Shown here: positions 11,864 through 24,879 of the stretch, piece after piece
Numbering within the stretch: position 1 is the stretch's first letter
How the letters are laid out: every line of letters starts with the position of its first letter
Assembly: GCF_037038585.1 (NCBI RefSeq)
Contig: NC_092520.1
Coordinates: 61,524,001 to 61,588,000 of the forward strand
DNA from: Patagioenas fasciata
Lineage: Eukaryota; Chordata; Aves; Columbiformes; Columbidae
DNA: 64,000 nucleotides
Direction of reading: 5' to 3'
Program-made: the position numbers and the translations under genes
Notes under the pieces: generated by a model
Told to the model about the DNA's origin: nothing
The model's database searches: none
Seen by the model: only the letters and a program-made list of their open reading frames with translations

Positions 11864-12564
11864 TGTGCTGGTTTGACTGAAAATGAGTTAATTTTCTTCT
11901 TGCAGTTAGAAACCTTTCTTTTTCCTAGCTAGCATAGTCATTATTTGGACTTAGTTTGAGAACAGGAGATAATGTTTTTAATTGCTCTGGTCTGAGACAC
12001 AAGGACATTCTGAGCACTCTGCCCACATGTGTAAGGCAGCTGGGAAGGGGAGCATGGATGGGGCAGAGCTTGACTGACATCCAGACTGGTCAATAAGAGT
12101 ATTCCATCCATTAGCATAATGCTTCTTATTTAAGGTGAGTCAGGATCTTCCAATCTCTGTCTCGTTTCTTTGCTTTCTTTGGTCTTTTTGTGGGAGCCGG
12201 GAAAGTTCTGTTCAGGATGTTCAGTTCAGCCTTTTGCCATTTTGCAGGGGCCTCCGGGCCTTTCTGCCTTTTTTCCTTTTTTCTCTCTTCAGGATCAGCT
12301 GTTTGGGACCAGGTGCTGCTTCCTGGAACTGTTGCTCAGTGTGGATGGTATTTGTGAGGGATTGAGTATCTTTTATTTTATGTTCCATTTCTATTTTATG
12401 TATATATTTACTAGTAGTGTATTGGTATTTTGTTATTTTATTAAACTGTGTTTATCTCAATCCAAGTTTCTCCTTTCCCTTTTGATTCTCTTTCCTACTG
12501 TGAGGTGGCCCGGGGAGTGAGTAGCTATTGTGGTTGTATTGCTAGCTCGGGCTAAACCATGACA
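11864..12564 (+). mobile_element. Solo LTR, ERVL-type
   Basis: The 701-bp element begins TGTGCTGGTTT (11864-11874) and ends AAACCATGACA (12554-12564). The two ends are inverted copies at 9 of 11 positions and give the canonical TG...CA termini. Inside are a TATA-like TTATTTAAGG near 12126 (candidate promoter) and ATTAAA at 12440-12445 (candidate polyadenylation signal), in the order expected for U3-R-U5. The flanking five bases (ACACC left, AGAGC right) match at only three positions, so the target duplication has decayed or was never clean. No internal retroviral genes or second LTR lie nearby, so recombination has left a solo copy. The family name is inferred from the terminal motifs, and exact classification needs a repeat library. 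Confidence 0.8.
12126..12135 (+). promoter_or_regulatory. TATA-like box of the solo LTR
   Basis: TTATTTAAGG lies about 260 bases into the LTR, before the T-rich R/U5-like part. It fits an LTR promoter position, but there is no evidence that it is active. Confidence 0.35.
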
Positions 12565-13083
12565 AGAGCTAATCTTTAGCCTCCAGCAAAAGTAAGGTGA
12601 CAGAATGACATTAGAAAGGGAGAGGTGGGGTCATGTATGTGTGTGATCAGTCATCCTTATCAAAGAGTCACAGTGAGATACTACAGGTTATGTCCTTTGT
12701 AGAGATTTACTCGTGGCTGCGCCCCCAAGACAGCAGTCTAAAAGTCTAAAGAGATCAGGGTTCCCCAGTGTAAAGAGTCCTCAGATTCAAACTTTGATGG
12801 TCAGGGCATAAGGGAACCTGGTTTTTGCAGTTGCAATAAATGTGAAGTTCCTGTATTAACTTGGAGGCACGTCAGTCATTATTCAAGCACACAGAATTGT
12901 AGTGCCTGTTTTGTGGTTACAGTTTTCCAATGGCTGGCTGGAGGGTGTCAGAGGCTGGAAAACCAAGGCATACAACACAGGGTAATTAATGTAGGAGGTG
13001 AGAAGTAGCATTCTCAGGCAAACCAGCCACACTTATTTCAGAATAGAAAGTATAAACAACTGTGTGAAATTTTCATTTATTAG

Positions 13084-13145
13084 TCTATCTATCTATCTAT
13101 CTATCTGTCTATCTATCTAATCTATCCATCCATCCATCTATCTAT
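13084..13145. repeat. CTAT / CCAT tetranucleotide microsatellite
   Basis: About eight CTAT units with one CTGT interruption, then an A-insertion, then four CCAT-type units and a short CTAT return. The mixture of units points to an old, partly decayed microsatellite. Confidence 0.9.
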
Positions 13146-13167
13146 AAATTTCCTTTACATATGTGTT

Positions 13168-13194
13168 TTATATATATATATATTATATATATAA
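13168..13194. repeat. TA dinucleotide run
   Basis: Two TA runs are separated by an extra T. It lies 25 bases after the tetranucleotide repeat, so this is one simple-repeat cluster. Confidence 0.85.
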
Positions 13195-16100
13195 GTAGTT
13201 TGTAAAATTTCAGTATCTAACCGCAACCTAAAGTGCATTGAATCTTCTAAGAATGGGTGACCTACTAAAGTTTTGTGTGTCAAGTTGAATTTTAGGTAAT
13301 CATGCAGAAAAATTGTCCAGTCCTCTTTCCTTTCAAAATTGAACTTGTAGATTTGCACGATGCATATTAATCATTACATTACCTTTAACAGAGAAACCTC
13401 CTGTCATTCATTAATGGCCCACTTGTCATGCAAATTCCTAACTAACAATACTCCAGATTCTTCTGCTAAGTCTGTCCGTGACTTATTTGAATGACATTTT
13501 CTTTCTAAGAGAAATGCTACAGAACACTAACCCAAAACAGCTAACTAGCCACTTTTTACAACATGAGAAGACTTTATTTCTGAGTGAACCAGAGTTTTAT
13601 TAAGGGAACGGTATCTTTGCATACTAAAAATATCCTTCCTTACCAGTTATGTCTGAGCAGAGATGTAAGAGATATGAATGTATTTCTTTGTAGCAGACTT
13701 ATGTTGAATGGTATTGGATTACTTGCCTGTATTTCTTCTTATCCTTACCCACCTTTTGTTTTATCTGTTTGCCAACAGTGCTTATATGCTTACATTTTAA
13801 GATCTTCAGAACAGATATGGCTTCACTAAATGACAGGGTTCTATCTAACACAGGGAGACTTGGTCTCCAAATGACACCACGATGGAAAATGCAATTTGTT
13901 ACTAAGGCTGGTGGCAACAGAAAAATTTTATTGAAAACACTATATAAGATGTTCTTCATTAAATGTTTCAGATTTTCTGAAATTAGATCAAACGTTTCAA
14001 GATGCCTCTAGCCAACATAGCTTGTTGTTACCATTCTCCATCCAGGATTTTTTGACCACAATACTTCTCTCATAGACCAAGAAATTTTGTCATTTTACTG
14101 ATGAGCTGCTGTGGCAGAAGGAAGACTTTCCTGTTCATCTCAGTCTTCTTCAGGTTCATGAAAGACTATATTGAATTGAGTGCTACAATGTGTATCTGAA
14201 CTGCTTGGCGTATTATTCTCTGATCCTAAGTGTCTATCACTTCATTTCTGGATGCTGTGTGATTTCCTAGCAGCTGTGGCCTGATTTGACCACACATGTA
14301 AAATTTCTAGCATGTTCTTCTGTATCATCAGAGAGAGGATTTGTGGGATGCTTGTTTTTCAGAAATTAATATAACATCTAGTTATTCATTACATTTCCTA
14401 TATAGTGACATTGTTAGCTCGTATCAGTTCCTCTCCTAAGATGTAATTTAAATTTCTCAAAGAGCTAAGACTGTATTTGTTGTTCCTTACTAGAGCTAAT
14501 TGGTCCAGAGTTTGGCAATTTGCACTTTCCAGTAGCTGAATACCAAATGTCAGTGTTGATTACAAGATATTTTACATTTTGTAATTGTGGAAGCCTGCCT
14601 GTAAATGTAGATACACAAGTCCTCGTGACAGACTTTAGCTTATGATTCTTCCACGTGCATTGTGACTGAAATGCTTCAACCTAGGCAATCATCCCGCAAT
14701 CTGCTGTACATGGCATGCTCAGCCTCTTAGCACAGCCAAAAGCAGTGTATGTGCATTTCCATGCACACTGCATGAACCTTCAAACCCGTCAGCACGTTAC
14801 CACAGGAGGATTTAATGCTGCTCGAGCAACTGCTCCGGTAGCCTCACATAAAAGATACCTGCCCGCTCTACCAGATAGAGAGAAAAGGTCAAGGCACATA
14901 GATGTTAGGAAATACGATTTTCTGCACCTTGTGCTTAGACAGAGATGCCAACTTGCTGCCCTGAGCCAAGCACTTAGCATCTGCCCTGCAGCAAAATTTC
15001 AGGTTGTTCCCTGTGTTTTCTATCAGCCAGGTTTAGGCAATGCCCTGCTCAATAGCTGGATTTCTGGTCACCTCTTTGAATGTTGCTTCCTCTCATGCCT
15101 CTCACTTTGGATTTTGGATGTCACTGTGTGACAAGGCATCTCCAAGTCAAGCACTGTTTTCAAATACTGAGCTGCAGTTCTCCTTATTGGATTGAACTCC
15201 TTGTTTGTGATTGAAAATATTGTAAACCCAAAACTCTGTCAAGTCTCTAGTCATCCTGAAAATATTACCACCTTGTATTCCTGAACACATCCTCATTTTC
15301 CAAATCCTTTATCAACTGAATGTTTCAACTAGCCTCTGAGACTGTCAGATATTTTAATTGTACAAATACCAAAAATCCAAATTTCTAAGAAGTCATGAAT
15401 TTCTAAGCATCTAGTTTCATCTTTATATATTTCTTATCAACTGCTGAAACCATGCCAGAAGTAGGAAATAAAACAGATGATTAAAGAGATGCAATTTTAG
15501 ATTACACTATCTGATTAAGAGTATTCTAAAATGCCGTACAAGACTTTTAATGCTACAGTTTTTATCAGCAGATGGACTTTTAGTGTAACTGAAAAACAGT
15601 TCCATTTAACAATTGATAGGGTTTAGTCCAGAATCTCCTTTTCCATGTTATTTTAAATTGCCAGTTAGTCTTTTCTTAAGAGAGTATCTATAAAGGTAAA
15701 ACAGTAATTGTAAAAGTAAAATAGTGATTTTACTGAAATATATCCTATTAAATAATTCATTTGCATTTTAATACAGAAGTAGATTTAACAACAGAAACAA
15801 TTTACAAGTGGCCATTCAGGCATTTTAAAAATATGTTACTGTAGTTTGCCTAAATGACACTGTACATATCAAAAGGAATTATCAGAAAGCATTCAGAAAT
15901 TCTATTAGCAATACTTTCAATAGCTGGAACATAAGAGTGTGCATGTAGCCTATATATCTTCAATGAAAGAGCTATGAGGTTTTTTTTGTATTCAGGTCTG
16001 TTATTTCAATAACCAATTGAACTAAAGAAAATTACATTAAAATGAACTAATGATACTTAAAACTTGTCTTGTTCCCCCTTGACTTTCAGTTCAATAGCTT

Positions 16101-19100
16101 CTATCTCAACAAATGTTTTCTGCAATATTGCTTTAAAATGAGTCTAATTCTAGGAGTATCTAGGCAGCATCCATTGTACTGACTGGATTCTTTCTTCCTG
16201 TCTATTTTAAAAAAAAACTAACTTAAAATTCATGTTCCAATATCATCTGAATTTATTTGTCTGCTGATCCAAACTTTAGCACAATGAGCCAAAGTAGATC
16301 AAAGCAATTGCTGAGGACTCTACATCTATAATAAATGTAATTTAGTGTTTTACTTCAAGCTAGTTAGGTCCCTGGACCTGGCACCCCACCACATGTGATT
16401 TGAGTCTGCTGGAAGAAGCAGTCGTTGCCTTGGACCATTATTTTCTCATTAGAGGCTAGAGTGCATTTGGTGAGCACCTGAAGCAGAGTTTTTAATTTCA
16501 TTATTCCTGAAAGGAGTCTCATTTGTGTGTACCAAAACCTCTTTGTGAACCAAACCACTGTTAGGGGCAATCAAGGGATTTGTCTCAGTATTGCATTGCT
16601 GCCCCAAACCAAAATACTAATGTAGAGAGAGACTTATTGCTCTGATTTTTATTACTGTGACTTGGCAACTCTGTTGTGCTTACCTCTCTCTGGGTTCTCT
16701 GGGTGCTGTTCTGTGATCCAGGCATTCCTCCTTTATCTGTGTCTCAGAGGCAATTAATATTTTATTTTATTTCTTTTTTTTTTTTTTTCAAAACGAAAGA
16801 AGTTCAAAAAGAGGTCAACTCAGAACAACTGGTGGTTAAAGAAACTCCAGTTAAGTGTGAAATACATCCTCTTAAGCAAAAGAAGGCATTGAACCCAGGC
16901 CTCCCACCTCCACAAGCTGGTAAACTCATCCCATTCAAATTTCATTTTTACTGGCAGCTTTTTTAAAAGAAAGGCATGCTCTAGCCCTCCTTATTTTTCA
17001 GAGGGACTCTAATGACCACACTAAGGACCACAGGATAATGTAAATCTCTCCATTCAATCCCATCTGATCAACAGAGGAGCAAAATGAAAGTTGCCTCTTC
17101 TGCAATACCCACCGGCCAGCTTGGGCAGTGTCATGATCCAAACTACTGTATCCCAGCTGGCAGTACCTGCCTCGCCTCAGACGCTGCAGGATTACCCACC
17201 TGACACATCGCCAAGCTATTTTTTTCTTAAATACAAATAAATGTTTCCAGGACTTTCTAAGTCATAAACCATCACAGTTTATAGCCAGGAGAGCTTACAT
17301 TTTAAGAAAAACATATTTCACACACAGGAAGCACCAGAAGTCTACAGTAGGTAAAGATTAGATGTTTATTTAATATTATTGACTTCCTTATTTTCAGTAG
17401 TGCAAACACAGCAAGTCACTGGAGTAACGTAGTATCTCTGCAGGTCACATCATCTGATCAAAAAGACTGTAAGGTTGGTTCAAGAAATACAATTTCAGAC
17501 ATCACAGTCCTGCTAGGAAGTAATACTGGTAAGACAGCTCCAGAAGTCTTCATTCAGTTCTTTCTCAGCTAAGAAAACCAGATGGAGGGGAATGGGTTAT
17601 TTTCTAAAATTAAAAATAAATAAATAGAAGTATAGGAAAAAGGACAGCTGAAAAAGAATAGCATCCTATAGTCCATTTGAAATCAGAATTTCTAAGATGC
17701 AGTTTAACTCCCAGTACAGTTGTTATTTGAGTAAGCCCTTTACAAATATATTAGAGAGGCATACAGGGCAACAAAAAGTCAGTATAGATTGTGTGACAAT
17801 ATACAGAATCCAGATACTGTTAGCGTAGCCATACTTTGGGATATATAAAGCCAAAAGAAAATTTAAACATGTATATAGACTTTTGAAGGTATTGGAAGAT
17901 ATCAGAAAAGACAGTGTTTGCTGTTACATGGTCCTAGAACTCTGCAATACTTGTGTTTTAACAATAGTTTTCATAGATTAGCTTTAGTTGTCACCTGGTC
18001 TATAAATCAAAGGAAAAACTAGGTCAAGCTGTACTAACAAGCACATAATGTCCGTTGTTATCTATAGGATAAACCCACCTCTGTTTGTGACTGAACTTCA
18101 CAAAAGCTGCCAGGCTGGAAGAGATCATTAATCAGTTTTACTCAGCATCTTGTCTCTCTGTGGTTTGCACTGGATAATTTAGAAAGGACAAAGAAATTTC
18201 AGCATTGACAAATACAGAATAAATTGCTGATAAGATGTATTTCTTTATGCCTCCCATGACTTAAGGACTGGTTTGTGTCTCGGAGCACAAGCATTAAGTA
18301 TCATGTATGTTAGGCAAGATAAACTATTTTTGTAACTGTTAATCACAATATGAAATGATATGCACAAGGAAACTTCAGTATTCTGAAATGCGACTTTGGT
18401 CCGAAGCAGAGACAAAGCACTGCGTATTGTTTTGCCTGCAATTTTCAGTGTAGAAGCCTTACATTTGCGCTATAATTGACATTAATGTGTGTTTCGTGAC
18501 TAACTGTAATATTTTATGGATCATCTAGAAACTGACACATCTGCATCATGGCTCTTTAGATTCTCAAACTGATCTTGGCAGCCTTGAAAGCAAAACTTCT
18601 GTAGTATCATTGAGAAATACATTGGAGGTCCAAGCTGGGTACAAATACTCTAGAGCTCTAGCTAATGGAACTACCACAAAAATGGGAGGAGATTGCCTTC
18701 TCTGTTAGAAATATGCCTTTGAGTCACCACCAACTTAATTTAAAGGCAAATAGGTAGGAAATTTAGAAAGGTTTGTAAACGTAAGGAAAAGAAGAAAGCT
18801 ACACTTAACCTACCTACTTATTAGTCAGTTTATGTTTTTTCTGCAGGCAGTACCAGCTTAAATACTCACACTCTGTCTCATTACATCCTGGCCTCTTTTC
18901 CAACGCTCTGCAGTTTCTGTATTCTCCCTCATGCTGGTGTTCTAGCTCATAAATTTGGCCCCACATTATGTTGAACTGGGAAACTGATGTGAACTGAAGA
19001 GAAAAACACCTAGGTTACTATTTTTAGGTGGATCAACTTCATAGCACGAAGTTTTTCTGAACACTGAATGCTAGATTTCATAACTCTTTTCAAATTTGCA

Positions 19101-19713
19101 AGTTGACTTTAGTCCAGACATTTATATGGAGTTAATACTTCTAGTTCATTGCCAGCTATTGCTCTATGACAAATGACAATAAGAAATAATTTTGCTATGG
19201 TTAAATCCTAGGCCAATATTTTAGGTTTATCAAAATACAAAATCTTAGAGGAGCTATAGTTTAAGTACTTTCAATTTTGCCTTATGACCAGAGTTCCAAG
19301 ACAAATTAATTCGCTTCTGTCAAACCATATCAATCCAGAGTCTTCTATGGGCTAAAAAGAATTGGTAAGACTGCTATTTGTGAGAAGAGTTTAAATTTTA
19401 TTAGGACCTAGAGGCTTCTTCTTGAGACCTTGGCAAGATGCTTTCCTTCTCCAAACCTGTTTCCTCCTTGCCTACACTGAGAGTTATGATAAATATAGAC
19501 CTTAACAACCATGAAAGACTTGCTGCCAACTCTGAGATCTCAGTATACCCACCACAACAAAAAGGGCTATGACCCAGGCCGGTTAAAACCCTGTCTCCTC
19601 AAAGCATCAATCAGGCAATTCACTATCAATTTAACATGAAAGAAGTGGAAGTCTTTTGTATTGTGGCTTCATGGTCAAGCAGGGCAGGGCAGTGGGGAGC
19701 TGGAGACCTGCTC

Positions 19714-19850
19714 TACTACAGCATTGTGGGGCAGGGACTGATGGCCCCAGGGGGCTGAAATGGGCTTCTGGGCCATGGGCAGGGTGGGACAAAGCCCCAG
19801 GGAAGCTGGACAGGGACAAGAAGGTCCTTAGAGTCCTCAAGGCACTAACA
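19714..19850 (+). repeat. GC-rich interspersed repeat, copy A
   Basis: This G-rich block contains GGGGCAGGGACTGATGGCC, GGGCTGAAATGGG, GGGCCATGGGCAGGGTGG, CCCCAGGGAAGCTGG and ACAGGGACAAGAAGG in order. The same series, diverged, appears at 57858-57985. Its composition is far above the local GC level. I believe it belongs to an avian endogenous-retrovirus-associated repeat, but I cannot name it with certainty. The open frames on both strands (132 and 69 codons) follow from low stop density in GC-rich sequence. Confidence 0.6.
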
Positions 19851-20496
19851 GGACATACCAGAAGCGTGGTTCAGAGCAAGTCCCAACACAGTAAATACTT
19901 TGCACACTGTGTCCCACACAGAGATTATCTGCCTCCTCCCGTAGCAAGAATAATTAGCATTAAAGCTGTCCTGAAAATTCAGATAAATTATTTTCTTTTT
20001 GGAAATTTTACTTCCTCGGAATGCAAATTTTTCACTAAAATAGTCCAATTATGATGAAATTCCATTGGAAATCTGCCACCAGATGAGCTTTGAAACTTTT
20101 CTTGGTGTTCTGCCAGCTTATATCTATGGTTTCTCAATAAAGCACCTGCTGGGTACCATGGCCACAAGATCTGGGTCTTCCAGGGGCTGCAGGAGAGACA
20201 GACAGGTGGAAGTCCTTAGTGCCAAAACTCCATACCATTTCGTAGCAAATGTGAATATTCCAGGATTTTGATCCAAGTCAGAGTGAGAACAGTTTTGCAA
20301 ACGTGAAAATAAGCCACAAAGGGGAATGATTTTTTTTTCCTTTTAGTTCTACTCCAGTGTATTCAATAAATTAAAGAATGACAGATTCTGACAGAAGAAC
20401 TTTTTTTTTCATAAGAGGCTTAAAAGGAAATGAACGGTTGTATATTCTGGTTTGCGGAGGCTGCATTAATATGCAATACTTTGTTATTATTCGGAC

Positions 20497-20512
20497 ATTT
20501 GTTTAAACAAAT
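20497..20512. promoter_or_regulatory. Perfect palindrome with FOX-like core
   Basis: ATTTGTTTAAACAAAT reads the same on both strands and contains two overlapping TGTTTA half-sites, the core bound by forkhead factors. One perfect 16-bp palindrome is expected by chance in 64 kb, so function is only a possibility. Confidence 0.25.
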
Positions 20513-21867
20513 CTTCCTTTTATTTATTCACATGAAGAGCTATCTAAATTTTCAGGCAAATGAGAAGGAATTGATCTAATCTCTCTGGATTACTGGAAAT
20601 CACCTGACACGATGTCACATAAGAAGTTTTATTAGTGCAGCTGAAGAGGATAGGGATTAATAAAATCCTGTCAGATGAAGAAGAGATTGGAGATACAAAA
20701 AAGGGTAGCTTTAAATATACAGTCTAAGTAGATAGAGTTTGTCAGTAGAGCTCCTGAGTAGAGCCTGAGGCCACTTACAAATTCCACTGAATGGTCCTGG
20801 CACAAGGAGTGGAAGTCTTCTGATGAAGTCTGTCAATGAAAAGAACATGACTGACAGCCTCCATATTACAGAGGATCAGACGCCTCAAAATAAGGAAAAC
20901 ACTGTCTGTCTTTGCAGCCCTATATTCTAAAAATGCTGTATAAGAGAATAAGATGGAAGGTCATGTGGTTAATACTGAGAGTTTCTGCTCTGAAATAGAA
21001 TTTATCAGTGGCATTAGGTAATAATGGGATAACTATGATTCAACAACAGAGTAATGATAAAAAACAAGTCCAGAATGTATCAGTTGATATGGTCCTGTGT
21101 AGGCAGAGAACTATTAATGTAATCATACAAACCTCGTGTGGAATGGTGAATACAATCCCTATCACCTGTATTCAGAAAATATGAGATCATACTAGAACAA
21201 ACAGAGAGAAAGCAGAGCAAAGGAATGGAGATACTATCACATGAAGAGCAAAGAACAGCTCCTTATCCTAGTCAGAGAAATTGTAAACTGCTGTCTGTGC
21301 ATACTGCAGGAGATAATCACTGCAGTGAGAAAAGAACTGTTTAACTAAGGAAGTATATGAAATAAAAGGTGAAGGGGTGTAGCTTGGCCATATACCCAGA
21401 AAATATTTAAAACTACTGAAAGAAAAATGTTAGTAAACATCAATGGCAAAGCAGAATAGCAAAAGTAGCAGTAGATTGCTTTTTAGGGGTGTTAGTTTTT
21501 CAATTTTTCATCTTTTAATGTCAAGACTTTTTAAAATAAATTTAGGAAATGGATGGTACTTCACATTTTCCCACAGTAGGACCTAGATTGGACACCAGAA
21601 AGCCATGTCCAGTTAAATTTAGGATGACATCCAATTACATTTTATGTCCCTATCTAATGATGGGCAAAAGTAAAAGGGTAGAATATGTGAAAATAACCTT
21701 TACCAAAAGCAAGAATGACATGGTACTCATAAATAAGCAGAGAGCCTTCACTTAATTTAGATGGAGAGCATCAAACTGCACCCACTTTATCTTTTGCATA
21801 AGAATGACAAAGCATGAAATACAACTTTATGGACACCGATTGAGCACCAATTGCAACAAAACACATA

Positions 21868-21913
21868 TTTTTTTCTTTTTTTCTTTCTTTTTTTCTTTTT
21901 TTTTTTTTTTTTA
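21868..21913. repeat. T-rich (T)nC tract
   Basis: This is a T-run broken by single Cs, ending in an uninterrupted stretch of about 20 Ts. On the minus strand it is an A-rich tail-like run, but no retrocopied gene is recognisable beside it. Confidence 0.85.
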
Positions 21914-24879
21914 AAGTTTTTAAATTATTTTGAGTTTGAAAGCTTAGACAGCTAGGACAATGAAGGGAATATATATATCACTTCTGGTCATGCCCTAAAA
22001 GAAAGAAGTGCAGTAGTGTAATAATGAGTGTGTTGTACTAGTGTAATAAAGGCTATGTAAACAGTGCAATAAAGAGTAAAACTGCAGCTAATATCACTGT
22101 CGGTCTCATCATTTCAAATCACCAAAACTCTCTAATAACAGAGGTAGAAAGAATTGAAGATAAGGGGCAAATAATTTTAATGATAGCAAAAGCCTTAATC
22201 AACAATTTGCTTCATTAAACACAGAATGCATCTCAGCCTGAAAGAAATTCAAAGCTGATTAAAAACAGGCCAAGTGGTAATTCAAAAATGCTTGTCACGG
22301 AAGAAATCAACTGAAAGTATAATTCTCAATCCTTTTATATGCATCAGTGGGGTACTAATACATTTGTGCAAAAGCCACTTGACTATGTTCAAGTTAAACG
22401 AACTCAAACAGGGTAGAGAGAAACCACTATTAAGTGGATTGTTTAATTATTGGATGAAAGAGGGAACAGCGGAACCTCCAAGCCTTCCATTCAATGATGA
22501 TATAATATGGAAAGTCTGTTGTAAGGTAATGTGACAAACTCACCCAGGTCTGCAAACCATTGGGACAAGTTTCCTACATTCACATCTTAAAGATCCTCAG
22601 AAGTGAACATCTGTCAGCAGATGAGACCTTTCAAATATAAATTTGTTGTCATGGAGGTTGTACAGGTATTTTCCGAGCGCCCTGTGGCAAATTGCAGAAG
22701 AGTTTAATTTCCTGGTTCAAAACCACTCAACTCTGTTTTGGAAACAAACAGAAAAAATGGATGTAACTATTTCATGGGTGGTCCTGGAACTGTAAATAGG
22801 GTTGTTTTTTTCAGTCATGTCACCAATGCAGTTTTTCTCAGTCACATAGTAAAGTAATAGGCTATCTTGCTTTTCACCCATGAAGTGGTTCTTATTCTCG
22901 TAGATTTCAACTCCCTTCAAGATATTGCTAGCTCTCAATCTTTCTCTTCTAAGCAAATCTTATGCTTAAAAGTTTCTTTGACAGGTGCTCCTAAGGATTC
23001 TCTGCAAAAACCAAAGGTTTGGCAGAAACTCCACATTCCATAGCAAATTTAATTATGTGGTCAATCCATTAACACCGAGTGCTGAAGTGTTTCTGTAACA
23101 GTGCTCATCTTAGAGCAAGACAAATATAATCCCTTCTGAATAATTAAAAGAAAAGCAGATAGAACTTAAAATATTTTAATATTAATTGCATTCTTATATT
23201 CTCCACATCTTTTTGATAATGAAAAGGAAAAGAAAAAAATCTTCACTCAGCAACCTTATTCACAGAGCATATACCTTCTGAATACAAAAAATATCCCTCC
23301 TTGTCAGAATTTTTACAGTATTGCAACAAGGGATACAGTGCAACAAATAGGTATGAAGGATCATAAGTTAAAAACTTTAATGCTTTGGAGAAAGTAGAGC
23401 AAAACTCCTTTAATACTTCTCTATTAAGTACCACATAGAGGATGATGTTTTGGAGATGGAAGGAGAGAGGAGATCATGCACTGTGTCAGCTGAGAGATAC
23501 CCTTTGTGCTTCTCTCTTCCTGCTTGGTAAACCTATGCCTGCAGTCTGTTTAAAAAAATAGAATTGCCTTACAGATCGTAAGTAAAAATAAATGCAAGAG
23601 AAAATATGAAAGAACAGATTTTATTTTTCTGGATGGCTGAGAAAGAATAGTTCTGAAAAAATAAGCACATATGTATTTTTGCCACTGGAAATATTTTAAA
23701 AATTGATAAATTATCTTATTACTGTTAAAAACCTGAAAACTTCTCTCACAAATATAAATTAATTGTTCTTTTAGGTAATACATAATATTCACAGTAATTA
23801 CATGGAGGAAAAACTTTACCTACCAACTCTGTATTTATTTCAGCACTTCCATCTATACAAAAGTAGTACCCACTTGCCTGATTTTTTTTTTTGCCTTTTA
23901 ACAACAATGATGGTAGAAAGAGCTCCATAGGCTTCTCGTACCATCTTCAGGAGACTACTGCTTTCAATGAGAGCTCTGAGCCTATGGATCAGGAAGGAGC
24001 TTACATTAACAAAGTTACTGGATCCATTTCTTGAGATGTTGATTATAGCTTTTAACAGGCTGGAACATGTACTGCAGGAGGAATTCAAGCTTCAGATATT
24101 CTGGGACATAAAGCATAATGCCTCACATATCTTCAGCAGTTCTGCACCCAAAAAGCTTTAATACAAAGTATGTTTGCATTCATTTTTTCCCATAGAAATC
24201 ACAAAAAACATTCCCAGTAGAGTTTCCTCTAATTCATTTTCCTACCTAATCACTTCCAGCAGAGGCAAGAAACTACTCTTTTTTCTATTGTGCTTTCCAC
24301 ACAGGTTGCCTGAATGACAAATGAGAGCCATTGTGTTGGGCATGCAGGCTGAGATAAGACACAGGGAGCATGACTTAATTAGACTGTGTTTTTATTAACT
24401 TGCTTCATGCGGAAGCTGTCCACTAAAAATTCATGCTGCACTGGTCATCACTCCTAACTTAATTATTTGTACATGTAGCTATCATCAGCTTCAGATCTGG
24501 CCCCCAGACTGCTCTGGACACCATTATCAGCCCTTTGTATGAAATCTGAAAGAGGTGAATAAACTGTCTCCAGTGTAATCCATACTAGATAGTCATAGCT
24601 CCTGTAGGAGTCTTCCTCTTTCTGTTCTTTGATGAACTAAGCCTATAGTAAGGTCCTGTTAAACTGCAGCAGACCAACCGTAGCCCCTGAACCATGTAAG
24701 TGATTCCTGGTGAGAACAGAGGGAAGATCCCACACATATTTCTGCCTTGATCAAACTAGCTATGAGAGAAAAATTCCTTCCCAATTAAAAAAGCCTTTAC
24801 CATTAAAACTGGCCTTTTGGGATCCCAGGACCCTGAGACCAGAAGGAAGTTCTGGAACAAGACAGCCTTGGTGAAGGAG

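Larger units (their letters stand above)
12565..19713. other. Noncoding stretch, no gene
   Basis: This is mostly unique sequence. It holds the CTAT/CCAT microsatellite at 13084-13145, a TA-rich run at about 13168-13194, a moderately CpG-containing open segment at 14690-15130, a T-run at 16773-16788 followed by an exon-like segment (16800-16919), and a motif-rich patch at 18400-18540. A sequence near 18113-18160 faintly resembles the end of an antisense CR1. None of the open frames has a recognisable domain. Confidence 0.65.
19851..24879. other. Noncoding stretch, no gene
   Basis: This is AT-rich unique sequence. A perfect 16-bp palindrome with a forkhead-like core lies at 20497-20512. A T/C tract occupies 21868-21913. 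A motif-rich patch at 24300-24480 may be a regulatory element. The open frames (up to 89 codons) are not credible genes. Confidence 0.65.

Noticed and set aside
18110..18165. CAGGCTGGAAGAGATCATTA, resembling an antisense CR1 end
   Set aside because: Only one block fits and no octamer or downstream CR1 blocks are present.
19656..20054. 132-codon open frame starting in the GC-rich repeat
   Set aside because: Its first half is repeat copy A and its second half is ordinary AT-rich sequence, so the frame is a chance join.
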